Assembly: GCF_002844235.1 (NCBI RefSeq) | Contig: NZ_PGTS01000001.1 | Coordinates: 558,001-622,000 of the forward strand | Direction: 5' to 3' | Length of the DNA: 64,000 nt | Origin: Thalassospira povalilytica | GTDB lineage: Bacteria > Pseudomonadota > Alphaproteobacteria > Rhodospirillales > Thalassospiraceae | Shown here: piece by piece, positions 27,747-34,553 of the stretch | Position numbering within the stretch: position 1 is the first letter of the stretch | Layout of the letters: each line of letters begins with the position of its first letter | The notes under the pieces: generated by a model | What the model was told of the DNA's origin: nothing | Databases searched by the model: none | What the model saw: only the letters and a program-made list of their open reading frames with translations | Position numbers and translations under genes: made by a program

Positions 27747-29057
27747 ATGGATAAATTGGATCTTGTCGGGATCGGAATTGGTCCTTTCAATCTTAGTCTT
27801 GCTGCGCAGCTCGACGGGGTTGCTGATGTGTCTTCAATCTTTCTCGAGCAACGTTCTGAATTTGCCTGGCATCCGGATATGATGCTGCCCGGTGTCGAGC
27901 TTCAGACGTCGTTTCTGAAAGATTTGGTGACGCTGACCAATCCGACCAGCAAATGGTCGTTCCTGTCTTACATGGTCGCCCGGAAACGCATGCTTGATTT
28001 TATGAACGCCGATTTCTCTGCTGTGCCAAGGCGGGAATTCGCAGCTTATCTGAAATGGGTTGCAGACCATCTTGATGGTTTGGCCTTTGACAGTTCAGTT
28101 CGCGAAGTCACTTTCGATGGCCAGGACTTTAAGGTTCGCACGGATCATGCAAGTTACGTCGCGAACAATCTTGCCATTGGTGTCGGCAAGCCTGCATTTG
28201 TTCCGGCCTGGGCGCGCCAGTTGCCCAAGCATAAATGCTTCCACACAAGTCAGGCAAAGTCGAATTTGCCAAAGCTGCGCGGCAAGAAAATTGCCGTCAT
28301 TGGCGGGGGGCAGAGTGGTGCTGAACTTGTTGAGTATCTGCTTGGTGGCAACATCAAAGATGTTGAAGAAGTTCTCTGGTTGTCGCGGCGCGACAATTTC
28401 GAACCTCTTGATGATACTCCTTTTGTGAATGAATATTTCACCCCCGGATATGCCGATGTGTTCGCAGGTTTGCCGGATGCCTGCAAACAGGATCTGATGT
28501 CTCGGCAAAAGCTTGCCAGTGATGGTGCATCGCTTTCGACGCTCAAGTCGATTTATCAACTGCTATACCGGCAGCGTTACCTGCAGGAGGGCAATGTTGC
28601 CGGCCGGCTCCTGCCGCAACGTGAAGTCTTTCAGGTTCAGCAAGACGGCGAAGCAATGAGGATTGCTGCCCGGAACGGGCTCAATCAGGATGTCGAGTTC
28701 TTTGATGCGGATGCGCTGATTCTGGCAACCGGTTATGAAACAACATTGCCGGAATTCATGGCGCCACTGCGTTCACGTCTGGAAGTGGGGGCGTCTGGTG
28801 CGTACCGTCTGGATGCGGATTTCCGTGCCCAATGGGATGGACCATCGGACCGCAACATCTTTGTTCAAAATGCCGGCAGGATCGATTTGGGGATCTTTGA
28901 GCCTCAATTAAGCCTGATGGCTTGGCGAAGTGCCAAGATTGTAAATGCACTGACAGGCAAGAACGTCTTCAATCTCGATCAAAATCCACCGATTGTTGAC
29001 TGGGTTGCAGGAAGTGGTGACCTGGCTGGTGGTGCCGTCGTGCAAGCGTGGGGCTAG
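27747..29057 (+). CDS. Siderophore amine N-monooxygenase (lysine/ornithine/diamine hydroxylase)
   Basis: FAD- and NADPH-dependent hydroxylase of the IucD/AlcA/SidA family, 436 residues. FAD site GIGIGPFNLSLA, NADPH site GGGQSG, and family motifs TSFLKDLVTLTNPTS, ATGYE and EPQLSLMAWRSA are present. By eye it is nearer IucD and AlcA than PvdA, so lysine, ornithine or a diamine are all possible substrates. It follows the NRPS after 13 bases with AGAAGGA upstream, forming one operon. Confidence 0.93.
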   Translation: MDKLDLVGIGIGPFNLSLAAQLDGVADVSSIFLEQRSEFAWHPDMMLPGVELQTSFLKDLVTLTNPTSKWSFLSYMVARKRMLDFMNADFSAVPRREFAAYLKWVADHLDGLAFDSSVREVTFDGQDFKVRTDHASYVANNLAIGVGKPAFVPAWARQLPKHKCFHTSQAKSNLPKLRGKKIAVIGGGQSGAELVEYLLGGNIKDVEEVLWLSRRDNFEPLDDTPFVNEYFTPGYADVFAGLPDACKQDLMSRQKLASDGASLSTLKSIYQLLYRQRYLQEGNVAGRLLPQREVFQVQQDGEAMRIAARNGLNQDVEFFDADALILATGYETTLPEFMAPLRSRLEVGASGAYRLDADFRAQWDGPSDRNIFVQNAGRIDLGIFEPQLSLMAWRSAKIVNALTGKNVFNLDQNPPIVDWVAGSGDLAGGAVVQAWG

Positions 29058-29074
29058 GGATTGCAAACTGAAAC

Positions 29075-29108
29075 CTGCAGCCTGTTCGACGTTGGGAACA
29101 GGCTGCAG
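29075..29108. terminator. Hairpin between the N-hydroxylase and orphan sigma genes
   Basis: CTGCAGCCTGTTC and GAACAGGCTGCAG form a 13-base perfect stem with an eight-base loop. It sits between two convergent genes. T-runs are poor, but position and stability favour termination. Confidence 0.7.
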
Positions 29109-29119
29109 ATCGCTAAACC

Positions 29120-29683
29120 TTATGCCGGACGTGTCAGTTCTACATTATGAAGAGCCTGACGGCATCGCTGATCGGCCTGATGGATATATGCGCAAACAGA
29201 TGCTTTGGAGACGCCGATATCCTTTGCTATGACGTTTTGTGCGAAACCATCCACGCGGTGACGGTAAAATGCAGTGCGCACGTGCGATGGAAGTTCCTTC
29301 AACGCATTTTCGATGATGCGTAGGGCTTGGCAACCACTTAGGCGTGCCTCCGGGCAGTTGGCGTTTCCAGCCGGACAAAATTCGGTTTGGTCACTGTCAG
29401 CGAAAAGAGTGCGTTCGAACGTAATTTGGCGGACCTTGTCGATTGCCATGTTTCGTGTAATTCGCGTAATGAAGGCACTTGGTGTGGTGACCTCGTCATC
29501 GATCTTTGCTGTAAGCAGTTTGGCATAGGTATCTTGAACAATGTCATCTGCCAGATGGGGACATTTTACGATAGATCGCGCCACGCGTCGCAATTTCCCT
29601 TCTTGATTTTTGGCGATGGTTAGCAAGGCTTGTCGTTGAAGTTGGCCTTTGGGAAGTGGATCAGTTTGGTTCGCTTGATGCAT
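29120..29683 (-). CDS. FecI-type ECF sigma factor without adjacent FecR
   Basis: 187-residue extracytoplasmic-function sigma factor. Region 2 shows HLADDIVQDTYAKLL and ITRNMAIDKVRQ; region 4 shows ALKELPSHVRTAFYRHRVDGFAQNVIAKDIGVS (given as pieces) with a helix-turn-helix. The start is ATG 29683; a TTG two codons earlier is possible. It is the second FecI-type gene of the cluster and lacks an anti-sigma partner in the window. A Fur-like box and a copy of the 28-base element lie upstream. Confidence 0.85.
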   Translation of the reverse strand: MHQANQTDPLPKGQLQRQALLTIAKNQEGKLRRVARSIVKCPHLADDIVQDTYAKLLTAKIDDEVTTPSAFITRITRNMAIDKVRQITFERTLFADSDQTEFCPAGNANCPEARLSGCQALRIIENALKELPSHVRTAFYRHRVDGFAQNVIAKDIGVSKASVCAYIHQADQRCRQALHNVELTRPA

Positions 29684-29715
29684 TTCCAAGTGTCTCCGTT
29701 GGTTTGCTCGTTAGT

Positions 29716-29734
29716 GAAAATAATAGTCACTTGC
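29716..29734 (-). promoter_or_regulatory. Fur-like box of the orphan sigma gene
   Basis: Plus-strand GAAAATAATAGTCACTTGC, 15 of 19 identical to the receptor box at 37050 and 13 of 19 to the classical Fur consensus. It ends 33 bases upstream of the ATG at 29683. Confidence 0.6.
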
Positions 29735-29786
29735 AAATCTGGGACGTGGTTTGCACTCTCCACTGGGTCGATCACCATTTGTCATT

Positions 29787-29818
29787 CGGACGGATCTGAC
29801 GCACATCAGATCCGTCCG
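29787..29818. terminator. 13-base hairpin after fhuF
   Basis: CGGACGGATCTGA and TCAGATCCGTCCG with a six-base loop. It lies 92 bases beyond the fhuF stop and probably ends the receptor-fhu transcript. It is also immediately downstream of the predicted -10 of the 28-base element at 29829-29856, so a transcript from there would begin with this hairpin. Confidence 0.65.
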
Positions 29819-29828
29819 TTGTTCATAT

Positions 29829-29856
29829 GACGGGATTTTCGCAGAGACTCAGTAAG
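29829..29856 (-). promoter_or_regulatory. 28-base element, copy 1 (candidate ECF sigma promoter)
   Basis: 24 of 28 bases are identical to 37082-37109. On the minus strand it reads CTTACTGAGTC, a variable middle, then AAATCCCGTC. The two conserved blocks have the spacing of -35 and -10 elements, and CGTC is a common ECF -10 core. It points toward the orphan sigma gene. Confidence 0.55.
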
Positions 29857-29909
29857 GAATTCTGCAGTGCGGATCTATGCCGCAGGAAAGCGGGCTACCT
29901 AATGGAAAT

Positions 29910-30701
29910 CTAAAGCTTTGCCAGCGGGCAGGTCGGGCAAATGTCGACGGATGTCAGCAGGTAGCGAAGGCAACAGACGCGTCTTGATGGACTGCCATCC
30001 TCGGATTGTTTGGTGCTATATGGATTTGCCATCGGGTTTCGATTGCCATCAGGTCGCTTGGCATCGCTGATCAATGGCAAAAGCGATATCCGGGTGTTTT
30101 TCAGGACATGTTTCTCAACGTAAGAAACAACAACACCGATATTTGACCAGAACACTTTTGGTGAGACCTTTGACGATGCAGCCAGTGACGCAACCATCGG
30201 TTCGAGATGGCCGTCAATCAGGCTTTCAAGATGTGTCCAAGGATCAGGTGCAGCTGATTGGTCTTTCATTTCAGACAATTGCCAATCTCGAATGTCGAAG
30301 CCTGTAGGACATTGATTGTCATCTGTTTTCAGGCTGACGAAACCGGGCTGAAATGGGAGTACGACTTCGCCCGCCGCGGCCATAACCAGCATCGGGGATA
30401 AAAATATTCCGAAATACCATTGTGACCACATCGAAATGGCAGCCCGGCGATCATCATTCGGATATTTTGCCTGGCAATAGTGATCAAGAATTGGTGCGAG
30501 ACATTCAGGATCATGGAGTGCGAAGCAGTCAATTCCGTTGCTTTGCGCGGCCAGAATATGATGTCGGTCACCGAGCCCCTGATAGGGACCCTGAAACAGG
30601 TCGGTCTTGATATTCGACAGTGCGCGGGTGATAGGTGCATCGCCGACGGAAGAAGAAGCGTTGTTTTCAGAACCGTTCTGGAGGGGAAGCGAGTTCATCA
30701 T
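29910..30701 (-). CDS. fhuF: FhuF-type ferric-siderophore reductase
   Basis: 263-residue cytoplasmic [2Fe-2S] protein that reduces ferric hydroxamates to release iron. The C-terminal cluster ligands are CC and CPTC in RVCCLRYLLTSVDICPTC, the unusual CC-x10-C-x2-C of FhuF. The start overlaps the fhuB stop (ATGA). It is the last gene of the receptor-fhuC-D-B-F run. Confidence 0.92.
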   Translation of the reverse strand: MMNSLPLQNGSENNASSSVGDAPITRALSNIKTDLFQGPYQGLGDRHHILAAQSNGIDCFALHDPECLAPILDHYCQAKYPNDDRRAAISMWSQWYFGIFLSPMLVMAAAGEVVLPFQPGFVSLKTDDNQCPTGFDIRDWQLSEMKDQSAAPDPWTHLESLIDGHLEPMVASLAASSKVSPKVFWSNIGVVVSYVEKHVLKNTRISLLPLISDAKRPDGNRNPMANPYSTKQSEDGSPSRRVCCLRYLLTSVDICPTCPLAKL

Positions 30702-32707
30702 GTTGCACCTCTTCCGATGCGTAAAAGCAGCCAGACCATGATTGGTCCTGCGATGATGGCCGCCATCAGTCCGGCCGGGATTTCCCAGGGGAAGAACAAC
30801 ATCCGCCCAAGCCAGTCAGCGGCGATCATCAAGGCCGCCCCGATCAGTGCTGCCCCGATCATATGCGACAATGCATGACGCAATCCGGCCAGTTTTGCCA
30901 GATGTGGTGCAATCAGACCCGCAAAGCTTAGAGGGCCGACCAATAAAGTTGCCGCCGCTGTAAGGATCGATGCAAACAGCAACATCACCCCGCGCGAGAG
31001 TGAAAGATCGACACCAAGGGACTTTGTTGTCACCGGCCCCAATGGAAACAGGTTAAGCCAACGGGCAAAGGCCGGCAGGACGGGCAAGGAGGCAACCGCG
31101 ATGCTTGCCAGTATCGTCGCACGGTCAAATCCAAGGCCGTAAGTAGACCCGGAGCTCCAAGCCAGCAGGCGTGTTGCACGGGGATCACCACCGGCCATCA
31201 GAAATGCGATAAATCCGTCAAACAATGCGCTAATCGCTATACCTGCGATCAAAATTCGTTCCGGTGCATAGCCGGACTTGCGGGTGAGCGCAAAGATCGC
31301 CCCCAAGGTGATAAAGGCGCCAATCGTTGCGCCCGCGATTTGCAACCAGGCCGTTGGGGCATCCATCGAAAACACGATCGCGATCATCCCGATTGCCGCA
31401 CCTGCACTGACGCCAAGGCTTTCGGGACTTGCCATCGGGTTTGCCGTCATGCGTTGTAGCACGGTACCCGCAATCGCCAGCATGGTCCCGGCTGCCATCG
31501 CACCGAGAATACGCGGACCGCGCCAAGGCCAAACGGTTTCAAGCGCGCCATTCCATTGAAGTTCCCAGTCACCGTGAACGTCACGACCGATCAGGATCGC
31601 ACCCGTCACCACCACGAACACACCAGTCAGAACAAGCAAATGGTTTCGAAGGTGACCCCGGTCAGCTGTGCTGACGGCGATCGTGTTTTGCGGCGGTTGT
31701 GCATCACTTCGAAGTTGCCGGATCAGGATGATCAAAAGCGGGCCACCCAGAATACCCGTCAGGGCACCCGCAGGTACCAGTGTCCCGATATATCCCGATA
31801 AAACCTGCACGCCCTGGTCTGCGGCACATAACAGCAAGGCGCCAAAAGCCGCAGACATCATAAGTTTTGTTCGTAATCGCCTGATGCCAAGCATACGTGT
31901 GATGGCCGGACCGGCCAGCCCGACAAATCCGATGATGCCAACTGCGGCAACAATTGTCGCCGTTAGCCAACACCCGATCAAAAGACATAGCAGTCGCAGT
32001 CGCGCTGGCGACGCGCCAAGGACAGTTGCCTGATGATCACTGAGATTAAGCATCTCAAGCGGGCGGGCCAGGGTAGCTGTAATTGCGGCGCCCACCATGA
32101 CCTTTACGGTCAGAGGTTCAAGGATATACCAACCGTCTTGGGTAAGGTCGCCACTTCCCCATATAAAAAGACTTTTGAGCCATTCATGGTGGATAATCGC
32201 CAGCGCAGTTGTCACAGCCCCGCAATAGAGCGCGATGATCATGCCCGTCAGGATGACGATCAACGGCGAAAAGCCACTGCGACGCGCCAAGGCAAAAACC
32301 AGAAATCCGACACAGAGGGCGCCCAACAGTGCGATCGTATCCTGACCAATCACGAGTGCGCCTGGCACATAAAGGGTCACCAGTGTCAGCACCAGCTTTG
32401 CGCCGCCCGCAAGCCCCAATGTAGACGGCGATGCCAAGGGGTTCTTTAACGTGTGCTGAAACAGTCCACCGGCAATCGCAAGCCCGGCACCCGCGACAAG
32501 CGCAATCAAAAAGCGGGGGACCCAGCCCTGAGTGAGCAACAACGATCGCGTATCGGATCCGGTGGCAAGGTCGATTATTTCGGTCGGATTCAAGCTGCCG
32601 ACCTCAATGTCGAGCGACAGCAGGGTTAACACAGCTGAAAGGACGCACAGCACAGCCGGAACCGCATTTAGTTGGATGGGGTGTTTATACATGGCTTGGC
32701 TTGTCAT
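30698..32707 (-). CDS. fhuB: FhuB double-length iron-siderophore ABC permease
   Basis: 669-residue inner-membrane permease made of two fused BtuC-like halves, as in E. coli FhuB; one chain supplies both transmembrane domains. The halves repeat similar motifs, for example LKNPLASPSTLGLAGGA and MTANPMASPESLGVSAGA. It overlaps fhuD and fhuF by four bases each. Works with FhuC and FhuD to import ferric hydroxamates. Confidence 0.95.
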   Translation of the reverse strand: MTSQAMYKHPIQLNAVPAVLCVLSAVLTLLSLDIEVGSLNPTEIIDLATGSDTRSLLLTQGWVPRFLIALVAGAGLAIAGGLFQHTLKNPLASPSTLGLAGGAKLVLTLVTLYVPGALVIGQDTIALLGALCVGFLVFALARRSGFSPLIVILTGMIIALYCGAVTTALAIIHHEWLKSLFIWGSGDLTQDGWYILEPLTVKVMVGAAITATLARPLEMLNLSDHQATVLGASPARLRLLCLLIGCWLTATIVAAVGIIGFVGLAGPAITRMLGIRRLRTKLMMSAAFGALLLCAADQGVQVLSGYIGTLVPAGALTGILGGPLLIILIRQLRSDAQPPQNTIAVSTADRGHLRNHLLVLTGVFVVVTGAILIGRDVHGDWELQWNGALETVWPWRGPRILGAMAAGTMLAIAGTVLQRMTANPMASPESLGVSAGAAIGMIAIVFSMDAPTAWLQIAGATIGAFITLGAIFALTRKSGYAPERILIAGIAISALFDGFIAFLMAGGDPRATRLLAWSSGSTYGLGFDRATILASIAVASLPVLPAFARWLNLFPLGPVTTKSLGVDLSLSRGVMLLFASILTAAATLLVGPLSFAGLIAPHLAKLAGLRHALSHMIGAALIGAALMIAADWLGRMLFFPWEIPAGLMAAIIAGPIMVWLLLRIGRGAT

Positions 32708-33660
32708 GATGCGAATTCCCCATGATCTGCACTTTGCGCTGTCAGACTGCTGGCAAGAAGGTCCGCAAACCGCCCGGCGGCATAGAGCCCGCCAAATGTC
32801 GCAACTGGTGGCATCGTGATCAGTCCAAAGCGCTTGATGGAGGGGAGCTCCGAAAGGATCGGGCTATATTGAATGGCGCGGTCAACAGTGTCGGGAACCG
32901 GTTCGATCGCGATGAGAGCTGCGTCTGAATATTGCGCGATCTGATCAATTGTTACGGTGGCAAAACCCCAGTGATTGGTGGGGCCTGTCCAGGCATTTTT
33001 GATGGGAAGTCGATCAATCACATCCTGCATCAGGCTGTTTTGCCCATAGACGCGCATATGGCGCGGCGAAAGCATGCTAGTGACAAGCACCGAGCCGGCC
33101 CGTGACGTGGTCAGCCTGCTTGCCGCCTGATCTATCTTACTTTGGGTATTGGAAATCAGTGTATCGGCAGCATGTGGGTGCCCCGTAACGTCAGCAATTT
33201 TTCGTGCCGCTGCCATCGCATTCAGGAAGGGTGTTTTCTTCCTGTCATAAATGTCGATTTTCTCAATCGGGGCCAGATCTGAAAGACTGGCATACTGGTT
33301 TGCATAGAAACTGCTGGTCAATATCAGGTCAGGCTCAAGTTGCGCCAATCTTTCCAGACTTGGTTGAAAGCGTGCCCCAAGATTGATGACACTTTCCGGA
33401 ACTTCCGGCTTCTGAACCCAGGCGCGATAGCCAGGCACATCGGCCATGGCCAGTGGAACAATCCCCATGGCAAGTGCGGTTTCTGCAATTGCCCCATCGG
33501 CGATGACCAATCGTTTGACAATGTTCGCCATAGCAGGATGTGCGAAGGTTGCAGGCAGAATTGGCGCAAGCGTTGCGAAGGTGTAGGCACCTGTAATGCC
33601 CTTGAGAAAAAGCCGTCTGGAGTATGCGCGATGGTTTTCATGCATTGAAATTGTCCCCAT
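32704..33660 (-). CDS. fhuD: FhuD periplasmic ferric-siderophore binding protein
   Basis: 318-residue class III substrate-binding protein. The N-terminus carries a twin-arginine pattern, SRRLFLKG, followed by a hydrophobic stretch, so Tat export is likely. The body shows LEPDLILTSSFYANQY and the end GGLYAAGRFADLL. Start ATG 33660 overlaps the fhuC stop (TGATG). Confidence 0.9.
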   Translation of the reverse strand: MGTISMHENHRAYSRRLFLKGITGAYTFATLAPILPATFAHPAMANIVKRLVIADGAIAETALAMGIVPLAMADVPGYRAWVQKPEVPESVINLGARFQPSLERLAQLEPDLILTSSFYANQYASLSDLAPIEKIDIYDRKKTPFLNAMAAARKIADVTGHPHAADTLISNTQSKIDQAASRLTTSRAGSVLVTSMLSPRHMRVYGQNSLMQDVIDRLPIKNAWTGPTNHWGFATVTIDQIAQYSDAALIAIEPVPDTVDRAIQYSPILSELPSIKRFGLITMPPVATFGGLYAAGRFADLLASSLTAQSADHGEFAS

Positions 33661-34463
33661 CACACATTGGCAAGGGCAATCGGGTGCCCGTGGGCAGGGT
33701 GGGGATGCACCAGCATATCCATACCAAAGATGGTACGAAGCATTTCTGACTGCATGATTGTTGAAGGCGGCGCATCTGCAATCAAATGACCGCCTTTAAG
33801 AGCGACAATCTGATCGGCAAATCGGGATGCCAGATTGATGTCATGCAAGACCGCAATAATGCAAAGGCCATCCTGTTTGCAAAGCTGTTCGAGTAAAAGC
33901 AGGATTTCGTATTGATGCGAAAGGTCCAATGCGGAAATCGGCTCATCAAGCAAAAGACAGGGGGCTTGCTGTGCAAGTGTAACCGCGATCCAGGCCCTTT
34001 GGCGTTCGCCACCTGAAAGGGTGTTGACCGCGCGTTTGCGAAGCGGGCCTAGTCCAGTCAAAAGGATAGCGCGTTCAATAGCTTGTTTGTCATGTTCGCG
34101 CAGGCGGCCAAACGGTCCATGCCATGGGTAACGTCCAAGTGCAATCAGCTCTTCGACGGTATAATCTGCGCCGTGCCCCGGGTCCTGTGCAAGATAGGCA
34201 ACGCTTTTGGCAAATTCGCGCGCACTAAACTGTTCCACGTCATTCCCGTCAAGCGTGACAGATCCACTTGTTGGTTTGTTCAGTCCGGCGAGCATTTTAA
34301 GTGCGGTGGATTTTCCGGACCCGTTATGTCCGACAATCGCCGTCAGGCAGCCTGCGCGAAAAGTCACGGATATGTTGTTAAGGAGTGTCACACCCTGGGC
34401 CGTTTCAAAGCAGGCCTTTTGCATTCCAAGGACAGCGGGACGATCAGATATATCCATGGCCAT
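33660..34463 (-). CDS. fhuC: FhuC iron-siderophore ABC ATPase
   Basis: 267-residue ATPase of the FhuBCD importer. Walker A GHNGSGKST, signature LSGGERQR, Walker B CLLLDEPISALD and switch VLHDINLA are intact. It is 90 bases downstream of the receptor gene, separated by two hairpins. Confidence 0.95.
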   Translation of the reverse strand: MAMDISDRPAVLGMQKACFETAQGVTLLNNISVTFRAGCLTAIVGHNGSGKSTALKMLAGLNKPTSGSVTLDGNDVEQFSAREFAKSVAYLAQDPGHGADYTVEELIALGRYPWHGPFGRLREHDKQAIERAILLTGLGPLRKRAVNTLSGGERQRAWIAVTLAQQAPCLLLDEPISALDLSHQYEILLLLEQLCKQDGLCIIAVLHDINLASRFADQIVALKGGHLIADAPPSTIMQSEMLRTIFGMDMLVHPHPAHGHPIALANV

Positions 34464-34487
34464 AATTTGCTCTCGATAAACGCAGAA

Positions 34488-34545
34488 AATCCGCGGTGAA
34501 CGCGGATTGCGAGATTGGGTCCGGGGCGCAATCGCGCGCCCCGGA
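34488..34545. terminator. Two hairpins between the receptor gene and fhuC
   Basis: Arms AATCCGCG (34488-34495) with CGCGGATT (34501-34508), and TCCGGGGCGC (34520-34529) with GCGCCCCGGA (34536-34545). In the direction of transcription the second hairpin encountered is followed by TTTTC. They may partially terminate, so that receptor mRNA exceeds importer mRNA. Confidence 0.55.
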
Positions 34546-34553
34546 ATATTCGG

